From CAYMGQ01 sp964390055 (lineage in GTDB: Bacteria; Bacillota; Clostridia; Peptostreptococcales; Natronincolaceae), in NCBI GenBank assembly GCA_964390055.1, contig CAYMGQ010000004.1:1-64000 (forward strand): a stretch of 64,000 nt of DNA, in the 5' to 3' direction. Of the stretch, positions 1 through 9,362 are shown one piece after another. The notes beneath the pieces were generated by a model. The model worked only from the letters and a program-made list of their open reading frames with translations. It had not been told where the DNA came from and searched no databases. Made by a program: the position numbers and the translations under genes. The number at the start of each line of letters is the position of its first letter. Position 1 is the first letter of the stretch.

Positions 1-61
1 ATTCGAACCCACGAATGCAGGAGCCACAATCCTGTGTCTTAACCACTTGACTACATCCACC
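1..61 (-). tRNA. tRNA-His (GTG), 3' end cut off
   Basis: The reverse strand reads as the 5' three-quarters of a tRNA: acceptor GTGGATG preceded by an extra G (the G-1 typical of tRNA-His), a D-arm, an anticodon stem CAGGA/TCCTG around loop TTGTGGC (anticodon GTG), and a T-arm beginning GTGGGTTCGA. The acceptor 3' strand lies outside the window. Confidence 0.93.
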
Positions 62-68
62 ATATAAT

Positions 69-145
69 TGGCGTACCCACAGGGATTCGAACCCCGGGCC
101 CACGGCTTAGAAGGCCGTTGCTCTGTCCAGCTGAGCTATGGGTAC
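69..145 (-). tRNA. tRNA-Arg (TCT)
   Basis: Complete cloverleaf on the reverse strand: acceptor GTACCCA pairing with TGGGTAC, anticodon stem ACGGC/GCCGT with loop CTTCTAA (anticodon TCT, reads AGA/AGG), T-loop TTCGAAT, discriminator G and an encoded CCA. It sits 7 bases upstream of tRNA-His on the same strand, so the two are probably co-transcribed. Confidence 0.96.
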
Positions 146-192
146 TTAACCATCTCAACGAATTAAAATTATACCATATTACTTTCAAAAAA

Positions 193-684
193 TCAAATGC
201 TTTTATCATAGTCTCCCAATTCCACTATTTCAACCTTGATTGTATCCCCGATTTCTACTACTGCATAGGATTTAGTCGCATTTCCCCTTGGTAGACTTAG
301 GCTACCCGGATTTAAAATAATCATACCCTCCTCCTGGCAGTAAAAAGACATATGACTATGACCAAAAATAACTAAATCTGCATTCATTTCCTTTCCTTTG
401 TAAAATATCCCACTTAAGCCGTTTTTTACTCCATGTTTATGGCCATGAACTATATAAATTCTCTTATTATTTATTACTTCCAACCTTTCCCTTATAGCCT
501 CTATATTCCAATCACAGTTTCCCTTTACACCAATGGTATTCTTATTATATTTCCTCTGAATATATAGCATATCATCATAATTGTCCCCAGTATGTATGAC
601 TAAATCTGCCTTGGTAAGCACGTCCTTGATGGCATCAATACTGGAAGTATACCTATGGGTGTCACCCAAAACAATTATTTTCAA
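193..684 (-). CDS. YfcE/MJ0936-family metallophosphoesterase
   Basis: A 163-residue calcineurin-like phosphodiesterase of the small YfcE type, a cytoplasmic metal-dependent enzyme. The metal-binding motifs are in order: GDTH near residue 7, GDN near 33, GNCDW near 55, HGHKHG near 80 and GHSH near 107, covering the whole usual family length. It begins with a TTG codon that overlaps the TGA of rdgB, behind a G-rich ribosome site, so it is translationally coupled to rdgB. The rph-rdgB-yfcE order is common in Firmicutes. The natural substrate is not known for this subgroup. Confidence 0.9.
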   Translation of the reverse strand: MKIIVLGDTHRYTSSIDAIKDVLTKADLVIHTGDNYDDMLYIQRKYNKNTIGVKGNCDWNIEAIRERLEVINNKRIYIVHGHKHGVKNGLSGIFYKGKEMNADLVIFGHSHMSFYCQEEGMIILNPGSLSLPRGNATKSYAVVEIGDTIKVEIVELGDYDKSI

Positions 685-1301
685 CCATTATTCCCCCTTA
701 GTTTATCACTTAATAGTCTTTTCATTTTTTCCAATGCTTGTCCACGATGGCTGATCTTATTTTTAATATCTGCTTCAATCTCGCCCAAACTAAGTCCATT
801 ATAATCCTCTAGTAAAAAAATGGGGTCATAACCAAAACCCTTGTTACCTTTAGGTTCATAGGCTATGCTGCCATATAAGTCTCCCCTAACAGTAAAACTT
901 TCTCCATTAGGCATAATAACTGCAATAACACACACAAAACGTGCCCCACGTTTTTCAGGGGGAACATTTTTCAATAATTTCAGAAGTTTTTCATTGTTTT
1001 TAGCATCGGTGGCCCTTTCACCCGCAAATCTGGCAGAATGTATTCCGGGTTTCCAATTTAAATATTCAACTTCTAGACCAGAATCATCCGCTATTGTCAT
1101 GTAGCCAGTTTCCTCCATGACCCGCCTTGCCTTTATCAAGGCGTTTTCCTCGAAGCTGTTTCCATCCTCAATGATTTTTAAATTTTCCAAGGCAAGATCC
1201 TTTAATGATATAATTTTCAAATCAAATTCTTTGAGGATTTCCCTAATCTCTCTTAATTTATTGGGATTTCCTGTGGCAATAATAGCCCTTTTATTTACCA
1301 T
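681..1301 (-). CDS. rdgB: XTP/dITP diphosphatase (RdgB/HAM1 family)
   Basis: House-cleaning pyrophosphatase that hydrolyses ITP, XTP and dITP to monophosphates, keeping deaminated purines out of DNA and RNA. About 206 residues, the usual length. Substrate and metal motifs are visible: TGNPNK near residue 9, a Glu-rich SFEENA segment, ADDSGLEV and SARFAG, then KGFGYDPIF. The ATG at 1301 is preferred over one 24 bases upstream because CGGAGA lies at the right distance in front of it. The start overlaps the end of rph, giving a tight rph-rdgB-yfcE operon. Confidence 0.95.
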   Translation of the reverse strand: MVNKRAIIATGNPNKLREIREILKEFDLKIISLKDLALENLKIIEDGNSFEENALIKARRVMEETGYMTIADDSGLEVEYLNWKPGIHSARFAGERATDAKNNEKLLKLLKNVPPEKRGARFVCVIAVIMPNGESFTVRGDLYGSIAYEPKGNKGFGYDPIFLLEDYNGLSLGEIEADIKNKISHRGQALEKMKRLLSDKLRGNNG

Positions 1302-2067
1302 GATTTTTCTCCGCTTGATTTTCAATTATCTCTTCCAGCTTTATGGCCACATCTCCTAAAGCCTGTTTTTGTATATCTATTAACTCAGTATTACCCTTTT
1401 CACCTAAGTCTAACATATCCATTAAATCTCTATTGGAAAAGGGGGCCTCTTCTCCTGTTCCTTGAATTTCAATAAATTCACCTTCTCCTGTCATAACAAT
1501 ATTCATATCAACCTTGGCCCTTGCATCTTCTTGGTATCGTAAATCCAAAAGAGGCATATCGTCCACAATCCCTACACTTATTGCTGATACAAATCCCTTA
1601 ATAGGCAATCTATTATATACGCCCTTGTCTACTAGGCTATTAAAAGCATCTACCAAGGCTACAAAGGCTCCTGTAATTGAGGCAGTCCTCGTCCCACCAT
1701 CTGCTTGAATTACATCACAGTCAATCCAAACTGTCCTTTCACCTATAGTATCCAAATCCACTACTGTTCTCAAAGCCCTTCCAATCAATCGTTGGATTTC
1801 CTGATTCCTACCATCAATTCTTCCCCTAGAGGAATCCCTGATTTTTCGGTTTTGAGTAGAGCTGGGTAGCATGGAGTACTCAGCAGTGATCCATCCCTTA
1901 CCAGTATTTTTTAAAAAGGGAGGTACCCTATCTTCTACCATGGCCGTGCAAATTATCTTTGTATCACCCATTTCAATTAGCACAGAGCCCTGGGCATGCT
2001 TGGTATAATTTCTTTGAATCTTAACAGGTCTTAATTGGTCAAACCTTCTTCCATCTATTCTATCCAA
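1291..2067 (-). CDS. rph: Ribonuclease PH
   Basis: Phosphorolytic 3'-5' exoribonuclease that trims tRNA 3' ends. The 258 residues match the family length. The N terminus (RIDGRRFDQLRPVKI), the SVLIEMGDTKIICTA strand and the phosphate-site segment DADGGTRTAS-like QADGGTRTASITGA near residue 125 are characteristic. First gene of the rph-rdgB-yfcE operon, with which it overlaps at its 3' end. A GGAAGATTCC-rich ribosome site precedes the start. Confidence 0.96.
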   Translation of the reverse strand: MDRIDGRRFDQLRPVKIQRNYTKHAQGSVLIEMGDTKIICTAMVEDRVPPFLKNTGKGWITAEYSMLPSSTQNRKIRDSSRGRIDGRNQEIQRLIGRALRTVVDLDTIGERTVWIDCDVIQADGGTRTASITGAFVALVDAFNSLVDKGVYNRLPIKGFVSAISVGIVDDMPLLDLRYQEDARAKVDMNIVMTGEGEFIEIQGTGEEAPFSNRDLMDMLDLGEKGNTELIDIQKQALGDVAIKLEEIIENQAEKNHGK

Positions 2068-2157
2068 AAGGAATCTTCCTTTCTCAATCTATTTAAATCT
2101 TAGTCCACTTGTCCCTTTTGTATTGTATCACATTTTTCTTTTCTTATAAAAGTTTTT

Positions 2158-2233
2158 GCCCATATTTTGAACAATATTGGGCTAATGTATTATTTGCATA
2201 GGAATAAGGGCTACTATTAGCAAATATAGCCCC
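2158..2233. repeat. Two inverted repeats between rph and the GerM-like gene
   Basis: GCCCA/TGGGC arms with an A-T extension at 2158-2182 and GGGCTA/TAGCCC arms at 2207-2233 lie between the stop of the GerM-like gene and the start of rph. Neither has a clean T run on the minus strand, so a terminator or a 5' UTR structure are both possible. Confidence 0.35.
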
Positions 2234-2271
2234 ATCTTCTTTATATATCCTAGTCCCACCTATCATTTGAT

Positions 2272-3282
2272 TTATAATTCATTGGGATAATCAGGTAAAA
2301 TCATACTTACATCATTGTGCAATTTTACCTCAGTCCCATCAGCTAAAATTCTTATTGATGATATACTTGGCTCTATCTCCCTTAGGGTTAATCCTAACTC
2401 ATATACTAGAGATTGTTGATATTTTGTCTTATCCGGCAACTCCTCTATGTCCTTAGAAAAATCTATATAGGCGATACCATCCTTGACATAAACATCGTTA
2501 ACCCTGGTACCCATAGGAAGCTCACTATATAAGCCTGTGTTCCCTGGTGCACCCTCTAATAGGGCTAATAGTGCAGATTTTACATCGGCCCTTATACTAG
2601 ATACTGGCTTGGTAACAGGGACGACAAAGACCTCCTCCCCGTTCATACTTGTGTTATAGTAAGTTACTACAGAAACACTGTCCTCTGCAATTGTGTCAGA
2701 TAAATTAATATTCTTTCTTGCCAAGGGCTTATTGACCTTACTACCATAAGGGAGTTTTTTAATTGTCTCACCCTCAATCATTATTTGAACCCTGTCTATA
2801 GTATCAAATTCCGTTAAGGTATATACTATGGATTGGACTATGGCCTTTTCGTCTATTTTATCATTGTAGTCTAGGATATTCTCGTTAAAGTCTATCTTGC
2901 ATAGGCCCTCATTGATGGACAGACCAATTACATCAGTACCCCCCGGCAATACTGGCAACAGGCCCACCTTTGATAATTCCTCCCTAAGTACAGGTTTGTC
3001 AACTAATTGAATTATTGATGATTTGGCTATTCCCTCCTCCCAGGGTATCCTTCTCATTACTGGTATTAAAAGACCCTTTTCATCCCTGTAATATAGGATT
3101 GTTTTTCTTAATTTTTGGTCAGTTTCATCAATAAATTCTTCCTGCCTTTCATCGGTCAAATAGCTAACATTTGAAACACCTTCATCGACATCATCATCTA
3201 GTAATCCCTTTAACCTACAGCCGGACAATGCAAGTATTACAATTAATATCCAAAGAACTATTAACGCTCTATATCCCCTCAT
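2272..3282 (-). CDS. GerM-like lipoprotein with two GerMN domains
   Basis: A 336-residue exported lipoprotein: a hydrophobic signal segment ends in LSGC, with the lipid-modified Cys at residue 22. Two copies of the GerMN (sporulation/germination) domain follow, roughly residues 75-195 and 210-330. Each has the pattern 'LPxGTxVxxxxxxxGxxxIDFS/N' typical of the family. GerM is needed for sporulation and germination in Bacillus, where it helps hold the SpoIIIA channel components. The duplicated-domain form is common in Firmicutes. Probable role in sporulation or the cell envelope; the precise function is inferred. Confidence 0.85.
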   Translation of the reverse strand: MRGYRALIVLWILIVILALSGCRLKGLLDDDVDEGVSNVSYLTDERQEEFIDETDQKLRKTILYYRDEKGLLIPVMRRIPWEEGIAKSSIIQLVDKPVLREELSKVGLLPVLPGGTDVIGLSINEGLCKIDFNENILDYNDKIDEKAIVQSIVYTLTEFDTIDRVQIMIEGETIKKLPYGSKVNKPLARKNINLSDTIAEDSVSVVTYYNTSMNGEEVFVVPVTKPVSSIRADVKSALLALLEGAPGNTGLYSELPMGTRVNDVYVKDGIAYIDFSKDIEELPDKTKYQQSLVYELGLTLREIEPSISSIRILADGTEVKLHNDVSMILPDYPNEL

Positions 3283-3373
3283 AAATATTACCCCCCCAAT
3301 ACACCTTGTTCTTTTAATATTATATTATGGGAAGGTGGATCCTATTCATTAAGGGACAGGAAAAAACATGGAA

Positions 3374-3895
3374 TTATCTTTTTTTCAGGTTCTTAAAATA
3401 ACCCCCCTTTATGGACCGGGCATCAGTAATGGTTACAAAGGCCTTTTCATCATAATCATCTAATACCTTATATAAAACACCTATGTTTTTTCTCTGTAGC
3501 ATTATATTTAATAGTTGCTGCATCCCTTCACGACCATAACCCTCTACCACTGTTACCCCAAAACCAATCTCTCTGAATCGCTCTGCTAACTCCATGGAAT
3601 TATCCTTGGCTATAACCTGGGCTACAACATCTCCCAAGGCCATCTTTTCTTCTACTATAATCCCAATATAATTTCCCGCCGCAAAACCCAAGGCATATAC
3701 GATAATATTGACGGGATTATCCAGGCCTGCTAATACTTTACCTATTGCTAAAACATAAATTATATTTTCCACAAAGCCGATTAATGCTGCCTGCACCCTT
3801 CGCCCCCTGACTACCATAATCATCCTAATAGTGGCCAAGGTAATATCAGCACATTTAGCAACAAATATAAATAAATAACCATATAATCCGACCAT
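3374..3895 (-). CDS. UPF0316 family membrane protein (DUF5698/DUF2179)
   Basis: About 173 residues. The first half has three hydrophobic segments (residues about 4-22, 35-58 and 63-85), matching DUF5698. The C-terminal half is a soluble DUF2179 domain resembling the YitT cytosolic domain (VTVVEGYGREG..., KVLDDYDEKAFVTITDARSI near the end). The in-frame ATG at 3895 is preferred to 3910 because GAGGAGGG, encoded between the two, is a perfect ribosome site for it. Family function unknown; a cyclic-nucleotide or small-ligand sensing role is sometimes suggested. Confidence 0.8.
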   Translation of the reverse strand: MVGLYGYLFIFVAKCADITLATIRMIMVVRGRRVQAALIGFVENIIYVLAIGKVLAGLDNPVNIIVYALGFAAGNYIGIIVEEKMALGDVVAQVIAKDNSMELAERFREIGFGVTVVEGYGREGMQQLLNIMLQRKNIGVLYKVLDDYDEKAFVTITDARSIKGGYFKNLKKR

Positions 3896-3970
3896 ATTTT
3901 CCCTCCTCATAATCTATTACCTTTTACTCTACAATAATATGAGCAAAAGTTCAATTATAAACCATTATAA

Positions 3971-3998
3971 AGGGGCAGAAATTATAATTCCTGCCCCT
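3971..3998 (-). terminator. Terminator after the amidase gene
   Basis: AGGGGCAG/CTGCCCCT arms with an A/T-rich, nearly palindromic centre, just downstream of the amidase stop. Only a short TTTAT tract follows on the minus strand. Confidence 0.7.
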
Positions 3999-4013
3999 AT
4001 GGTATTATTCCTA

Positions 4014-5804
4014 TTAAATTGTTTGAAAATACCTTATTATTGATTGATATATGGCCTCGGCTATTCCTTGCCTATATTCAGCCCTTGCAAGTTTTGATGC
4101 CTCATCAGGATTGGTTAGGAAGCCAACCTCTGTTAGTACCGCCGGCATATTAGTTTCTCTTAAAATATATATATTTTCCCTTGGTACTAGTCCTCTACTA
4201 TGGGCGCCAAGGAGCCTAACCATTTCATTTTGAAAAATCTGGGCCAATCTCTTATTATCCCTGTAATCCTTTGGATCCCTTTCACTAGGATAATATAAGT
4301 TTTCAATACCATTAATATTACTATTGTTGGTGACTGCATTGACATGGACACTTACAAATAAGTCTGCCCCTAGTTGGTTTGCAACCCCTGCCCTATCTGC
4401 TAGAGAAACATCCGTATCACCTACCCTGGTCATATAGGTCCTAAATCCCCCTTCTGTTAGAAGCTTATTCAATCTTTGGCCTATATCTAGGGTTAGATTT
4501 TTTTCAACTAACTTATTGATTGGTGATATGGCACCCGGTGCTGAGCCACCATGTCCAGGATCAATTACTATTAGGGGTGCATTATTACTACCCTTATAGT
4601 TAAATTCAACAATATAATCCTTGGATTCTCTTGTGTTTATACTTCTGTATTCTACATTATCCTGTAGCTGTATCTCTATATGGTATTCATCTCCCCTAGG
4701 ATTTTCCCCAAAATTAATGAATTTTAATAGGTCATCATTAATGTCTATCCTACTTATAGGTAATTCTATGTAATCCTTGGCCACAGCTATATGTAGTGTC
4801 TTACCGTAATCACTTACAGAAAAGTCATATTCTGTCACATCCTCCGCCCTTAGTTCCAGCCTGGCAAAGACCTGTCCAAAAGGCCTGTAGCTAAAACCAG
4901 GTCCACTTATGTCTTCAAATTCGACAACCATCTCCTTTGCCTGATCATCGTAATAAATATCATAGGGTAAAATTTCTTCCAATTCTATGGTCACCCTGGT
5001 AACCAAGGGGTTAGATTCAAATTGGGATGCCCTAACACTCCTTATTCCTAAATCATTGACACTTGTGCTAAAAGTACCATTAGCATTCAACTTACCCTTA
5101 TCTAGGAAATCAAATTTTGTATCCTTAAAATCTACCACCAGTCTGTCCGGTTCAGTTAATTGAAATTCCCTATAATCCAAATCATCCCCCATTTTAATCC
5201 GTAACTGGAATTTTGATGCCATAAGCTCAGGGCTTATGTCTTGAATTATATTTTTCACTATGGCTTCCTTATCAACTTCCTCCTCTTCCTCCGGGATTTC
5301 CTCATCTACCGGTGGTTCCTCCTTGACAGGTGGTTTTTCTATGGAAACCCTTCTGGCATCACCATTCCATTCCACAATAAGACCCAACTCCCTTAGGAAT
5401 GCAATGGGCACCATTGTCCTGCCGCTTTCCTTATATGTAATAATTTTTGGGGGTACATCACTAGGCAATCTTTTGGCCTTATCATTTACAATGGCTATAG
5501 GACTATCTATTTCCATTACAAGAAACTGATCCTCAGTTTTAATACTTACCTGCCGGGTAGCATCCTCCCATTCTACTGACATTCCCATATTCCTAATAAT
5601 GTGAACAGGTACCAATGTCCTATTATCATGAATTACCGCCGGCACATCGGTATTTACCTGCTTACCTCCTACTACCAATTCTACTGTGTTGAAATCCAAA
5701 GCCTTCCCATCCATAAGCATTTTGACAGTTTTGTTGGGGTTAGCATGGCTAATGGAAATCGATAAAATCATCAGTGCTAATAAAATTAAAATTTTTCTTC
5801 TCAT
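4014..5804 (-). CDS. N-acetylmuramoyl-L-alanine amidase with stalk and AMIN domains
   Basis: A 596-residue exported cell-wall hydrolase. After a signal peptide (about residues 1-21) come two copper-amine-oxidase-N-like stalk repeats to about residue 160, with NRTLVPVHIIRNMG and GRTMVPIAFLRELG repeats. An acidic Pro/Glu linker follows, then an AMIN peptidoglycan-targeting domain (about 195-370) and a C-terminal Amidase_3 domain. The zinc and catalytic residues are visible: His in DPGHGG, Glu in VEKNLT, His in SVHVNA and Glu in VLTEVGF. It cleaves the amide bond between MurNAc and L-Ala. Ribosome site GGGGGAC precedes the start. Confidence 0.93.
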   Translation of the reverse strand: MRRKILILLALMILSISISHANPNKTVKMLMDGKALDFNTVELVVGGKQVNTDVPAVIHDNRTLVPVHIIRNMGMSVEWEDATRQVSIKTEDQFLVMEIDSPIAIVNDKAKRLPSDVPPKIITYKESGRTMVPIAFLRELGLIVEWNGDARRVSIEKPPVKEEPPVDEEIPEEEEEVDKEAIVKNIIQDISPELMASKFQLRIKMGDDLDYREFQLTEPDRLVVDFKDTKFDFLDKGKLNANGTFSTSVNDLGIRSVRASQFESNPLVTRVTIELEEILPYDIYYDDQAKEMVVEFEDISGPGFSYRPFGQVFARLELRAEDVTEYDFSVSDYGKTLHIAVAKDYIELPISRIDINDDLLKFINFGENPRGDEYHIEIQLQDNVEYRSINTRESKDYIVEFNYKGSNNAPLIVIDPGHGGSAPGAISPINKLVEKNLTLDIGQRLNKLLTEGGFRTYMTRVGDTDVSLADRAGVANQLGADLFVSVHVNAVTNNSNINGIENLYYPSERDPKDYRDNKRLAQIFQNEMVRLLGAHSRGLVPRENIYILRETNMPAVLTEVGFLTNPDEASKLARAEYRQGIAEAIYQSIIRYFQTI

Positions 5805-5868
5805 ATTTTTGTCCCCCGGTCTTCATAATAGAGTTTGCTTTTGACTTCTTAAAAAACCCTCTATAATA

Positions 5869-5898
5869 GTTATATCATTGGTATGAAGATTATGTCAA
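5869..5898 (-). promoter_or_regulatory. SigA-type promoter of the amidase gene
   Basis: On the minus strand TTGACA (5893-5898), an 18-base spacer and TATAAC (5869-5874) stand about 65 bases before the amidase start. Confidence 0.65.
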
Positions 5899-5952
5899 CG
5901 GATGTAGATAATTGTTATTAAACTGTAAATTAGAAATAAAAATGTAATAAAA

Positions 5953-5974
5953 AAATAGGCAACTTGGCCTATTT
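5953..5974 (-). terminator. Terminator of the AIR-synthase-like gene
   Basis: AAATAGGC/GCCTATTT hairpin with a 6-base loop followed on the minus strand by TTTTTTTATT, 12 bases after the stop at 5986. Confidence 0.88.
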
Positions 5975-5985
5975 CATAAATATTA

Positions 5986-6969
5986 TTAAATTACTTTATA
6001 TAGCTCGTCCGTACCAGGAACCTCCAAAGGCTTTTCTTGCCCATTATAAATATAGGTTCTATCCTTCTCTGTAATTTTTCCTATTTGACTAGCCTTAATT
6101 CCCCTATCTGATAATTCCTTTAAAAGTAATTGCTTTTTCCCCTCCTCCACTGCCATCACCATGACCCCACTAGAAATAAGTTTATAGGGATTAATAGATA
6201 AAACATCACATATTTCCCTAGTTTCCTTTCTTATGGGAACCTTGTCCAAATCTATCTCTATACCAACACCTGAAGCTTCAGCTAATTCCCACAATGCCCC
6301 CAATAATCCACCTTCGGTAACATCATGCATACTGCTTACCCCAATTTTACCTGCTAGAACCCCTTCTGGAACTACACTAATATCTTTAGCAAAACTCTTA
6401 GCAGTATCGATGGTTTCCTGTGCCACCCTTCCATGTAAATCCTCTTCCAAATCACTGGCAATAATAGAAATTCCCTCTAGACCTGCATGCTTTGTCATAA
6501 TAACTATATCCCCAATTTGTGCCCCCTTGGAGGTTATTAGGTCCTTTTTATCCTGGATACCAATAGCGGTGGTTGTAATTACCATCCTATTTACTGCATC
6601 CGTTATCTCTGAATGACCTCCTATAATTTCAACATCAACTGAGGCAGCTGCCTCATTGGCATCCCTCATTACATAAGCAAAATCCTTTTCTCTAGTCCCT
6701 ACTGGAGCCAAGATAGTCATCATAATACCAATGGGTTCCACCCCACTAGAAGCTATATCATTACAAGTAATATGGATACTTAGGCTTCCTATATCCTTAA
6801 CTGCCCCCGTGATTGGGTCTGTGCTCATTACACATACCTTATCCTCAAAATCTATTACAGCACAATCCTCCCCTATACCAGGTCTGACCAGAACCTCCGG
6901 CCTCTTATGTAAAATATTTTTAAATACTATTTCTTCTAAAATTTTATTTGATAATTTTCCGATCTCCAT
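5986..6969 (-). CDS. AIR synthase-related protein (HypE/ThiL-like)
   Basis: About 327 residues of the PurM/HypE/SelD/ThiL ATP-dependent superfamily. The N-terminal GIGEDCAVI segment and MSTDPITG near residue 50 match the AIRS N domain; GGHSEITDAV and the AIRS C domain with MHDVTEGGLLGALWELAE follow. It lacks the C-terminal Cys/CPAC features needed to call HypE with certainty, and there are no hyp or thi biosynthesis neighbours. The ATG at 6969 is preferred because GGAGGGGGCGG precedes it. The substrate is unknown. Single-gene transcription unit with its own terminator. Confidence 0.8.
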   Translation of the reverse strand: MEIGKLSNKILEEIVFKNILHKRPEVLVRPGIGEDCAVIDFEDKVCVMSTDPITGAVKDIGSLSIHITCNDIASSGVEPIGIMMTILAPVGTREKDFAYVMRDANEAAASVDVEIIGGHSEITDAVNRMVITTTAIGIQDKKDLITSKGAQIGDIVIMTKHAGLEGISIIASDLEEDLHGRVAQETIDTAKSFAKDISVVPEGVLAGKIGVSSMHDVTEGGLLGALWELAEASGVGIEIDLDKVPIRKETREICDVLSINPYKLISSGVMVMAVEEGKKQLLLKELSDRGIKASQIGKITEKDRTYIYNGQEKPLEVPGTDELYKVI

Positions 6970-7043
6970 AAATATTACCGCCCCCTCCATTATTAAGGGT
7001 ATTATACCACAAACTTTATGGAAGTATTATACATACCATAAAT

Positions 7044-8252
7044 TTATTCTACTTTAAGTACAATAAAACTTGCATCATCCTGCAATTTATAATTACAATG
7101 CTTCATTAATGTATGTACCAAACTATTACATATTCCTTCAGCATCGTAGGCTGAATAATTTAAAATACTTTCAACCACCCCATCTACACCCAGCTGTTTA
7201 TTGTTAAGATTTTTAGCCTCCGTTAGACCATCAGTATATATTATTAATATATCCCCCTTTTCCATTTTAATCAAATCGGATTGATATTCAGCATTTTCAA
7301 CACCTCCTATTACCATCCCTTTTTCTTTGAGGATTTGTAATTTCCTTTGAGATGTTCTAAAAAGTAAAGGGGGGTTGTGCCCTGCAGCTGCATATTGCAA
7401 GGTTTGATTATTACCGTTGTAGACCCCATAAAATAAGCTTATAAACATTCCTTGTTTTATTAGTTCGGGAGTCAAACATATGTTTAATTGCCTCATGGCA
7501 ATCTCTGGAGCTGCATTTGCCTTGGCTAGCATACGGAAAACTGCCCTAGTTGACAACATAATAAAAGCCCCAGGTATGCCCTTTCCCATAGCATCACCCA
7601 CTGCTAAGCCCAATCTGTTTCCATTTAGCTTAATAAGGTCTAGGTAATCGCCCCCTACCTTGCCCGCGCTAAGATTTCTAAAACTAATTGTAGCATAGGA
7701 GATTTTGGGTTTTTCTGTAGGTATAAGACTTTTTTGAATCCTCTCTGCTGCAAATAGTTCTTCACTAATTTCACTTGTATTAAACCGATTGTGGCTTAAG
7801 AAATGGTTGACTAATGTGGCCAGTTTTTTTGATAATTCAATTGATATTTTATCCAAAAACTCTTCATTTTCATGTTTTTCTTTAAACCACAAAGCAAAAC
7901 CACCAGTCAAATCTCTTTCTTTTAGGGAATATATATAGTAATACCAGGATTCCGCCTGGCCACTTATAGCTTCCTCTAGAATTGAATTTTGTAAAGATAA
8001 AATAGGGTGGATAAATTTATAATCTAATTGACTCAAATTTTCCCTCTGGTTTTTTTGATAATAACCTATCCTGGTCTCTGTCTTAGGAATGTTGGGATGA
8101 TTTATCCATAGACTGCAACTATTGGCCTCAAAAAAAACCCCAATTTCTCGGGCAATACTATCAAAAATCTCCATCCCCCTACCCCTAAAGGCAAAATCAT
8201 ATATATTTAATAATAAGCTTTTTGCATCTTTCTTTGACTTGTCCATTCCCAT
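7044..8252 (-). CDS. RsbU/SpoIIE-type PP2C phosphatase with N-terminal sensory region
   Basis: A 402-residue cytoplasmic serine phosphatase. Residues about 1-165 form a GAF-like sensory region. From about 175 a SpoIIE/RsbU PP2C domain is complete: GGDYLD (metal Asp), GDAMGKGIPGA, AAGHNPPLL, and TDGLTEA near the end. In partner-switching systems such phosphatases dephosphorylate a STAS antagonist. A STAS protein and an RsbW-like kinase are encoded upstream in the same operon, so it very likely acts on that STAS protein. It is the last gene of the riboswitch-led signalling operon. Confidence 0.93.
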   Translation of the reverse strand: MGMDKSKKDAKSLLLNIYDFAFRGRGMEIFDSIAREIGVFFEANSCSLWINHPNIPKTETRIGYYQKNQRENLSQLDYKFIHPILSLQNSILEEAISGQAESWYYYIYSLKERDLTGGFALWFKEKHENEEFLDKISIELSKKLATLVNHFLSHNRFNTSEISEELFAAERIQKSLIPTEKPKISYATISFRNLSAGKVGGDYLDLIKLNGNRLGLAVGDAMGKGIPGAFIMLSTRAVFRMLAKANAAPEIAMRQLNICLTPELIKQGMFISLFYGVYNGNNQTLQYAAAGHNPPLLFRTSQRKLQILKEKGMVIGGVENAEYQSDLIKMEKGDILIIYTDGLTEAKNLNNKQLGVDGVVESILNYSAYDAEGICNSLVHTLMKHCNYKLQDDASFIVLKVE

Positions 8253-8300
8253 CTTTCTTTCCCCTTCCCCTGATTATGCGATGTCCTTGCAATATTAAGT

Positions 8301-9326
8301 TTACCCTGAGGAAACAATAAAATAATTTTCCCTTCTTGCTAGATCTATTTCATAGAAGTAAGAGTGTTTAACACCAAAGGCATTTGTTTTAACACGGACC
8401 ACAGGCCGAGTAGGTATTCCTTTTCTACTTTTAATTATAATTCCATCCTCACCTGTATTTAATTTCACCTTGCTTCCCACTGGATAAAGGGCAATACTAT
8501 CTAAAAATAATCGAACTAGGTCATAATCAAAGCGACTACCACACCTTGATATGATAAACTCTATTGCCTCGTGAATACTATGGTTTTTCCCATCTTCCCC
8601 GCCCGCGGTCAATCCATCGTAGATATCAGCTATGCTAACAATTCGAGCAAATTCATGTATGTCATAGCCTTTTAAGCCCTGAGGATAGCCCATACCATTA
8701 ATCCATTCATGGTGTTGGTAGGCTACATGAGCTGATAAGAGACTAATCTCCTTATTCTCCCTTAGCAAATCAAAACCCTTTTTTGTATGGTCCCAGGGCC
8801 TGTTTTCCTCTTCCCCATCCTCTTTTATTTTTCCTATATCATGGAACAAGGCCCCCAAAACTAAATCCCTTAATTTTTGTTTTGAATATCCTAAACCTAT
8901 CCCAATAATACCAGAAAGTACTGCTACATTCACACTATGGCTATATAGATAATCACTTTTGCTTCTAATGTCTACCAAGTTAATCATATGGTTTGTATTG
9001 GCCAGAAGTTCTTCTATCAAGTTATCCATAGTAGATTGAATATCCCTCATTGAGAAGTCTCCCCCCACCTTGGCCTTTTCAAAGAAATTTCTTGTGGCGC
9101 CTATAGCAGCGATCCTGCTTTCCTCCCGTACTATATCGTCTATTTCTATATCATCTCCCAACCCATCTTTTACATAAACAAAGGGAATATCTAATCTTTG
9201 GAGGCCCAATATGTTTTTCCTAGTTAATCTAACGTTTTCCCTGAGTAGAACATTACCCCTGGAGTCATATATATTCCTCCCCACTAGCATCTTGGGTTGT
9301 AGTTTTTCAATAGGAAGCATTCTCAT
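8301..9326 (-). CDS. HD-GYP domain protein (probable c-di-GMP phosphodiesterase)
   Basis: A 341-residue protein with an N-terminal region rich in 'PKMLVGRNIYDSRGNVLL'-type sequence, then a full HD-GYP domain. It contains HDIGK near residue 164, the HH..E...NGMGYP motif near 205 and DIYDGLT near 232. These residues are those needed for hydrolysis of c-di-GMP. A GGGGGTGG ribosome site supports the start. Its place in an operon led by a c-di-GMP riboswitch suggests feedback: c-di-GMP controls expression of an enzyme that removes it. Confidence 0.92.
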   Translation of the reverse strand: MRMLPIEKLQPKMLVGRNIYDSRGNVLLRENVRLTRKNILGLQRLDIPFVYVKDGLGDDIEIDDIVREESRIAAIGATRNFFEKAKVGGDFSMRDIQSTMDNLIEELLANTNHMINLVDIRSKSDYLYSHSVNVAVLSGIIGIGLGYSKQKLRDLVLGALFHDIGKIKEDGEEENRPWDHTKKGFDLLRENKEISLLSAHVAYQHHEWINGMGYPQGLKGYDIHEFARIVSIADIYDGLTAGGEDGKNHSIHEAIEFIISRCGSRFDYDLVRLFLDSIALYPVGSKVKLNTGEDGIIIKSRKGIPTRPVVRVKTNAFGVKHSYFYEIDLARRENYFIVSSG

Positions 9327-9362
9327 TTTACCACCCCCTAGTTATTTTCACCAATATACCTC

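Noticed and set aside
865..1359. Plus-strand open frames opposite rdgB and many similar frames opposite other genes
   Set aside because: They lie antisense to well-supported genes, have no ribosome sites and show no recognisable domains.
5986..6969. Calling the AIR-synthase-like protein SelD, to match the selenoprotein
   Set aside because: It lacks the SelD N-terminal Cys/Sec glycine-rich active-site loop and matches the HypE/ThiL-like group better.
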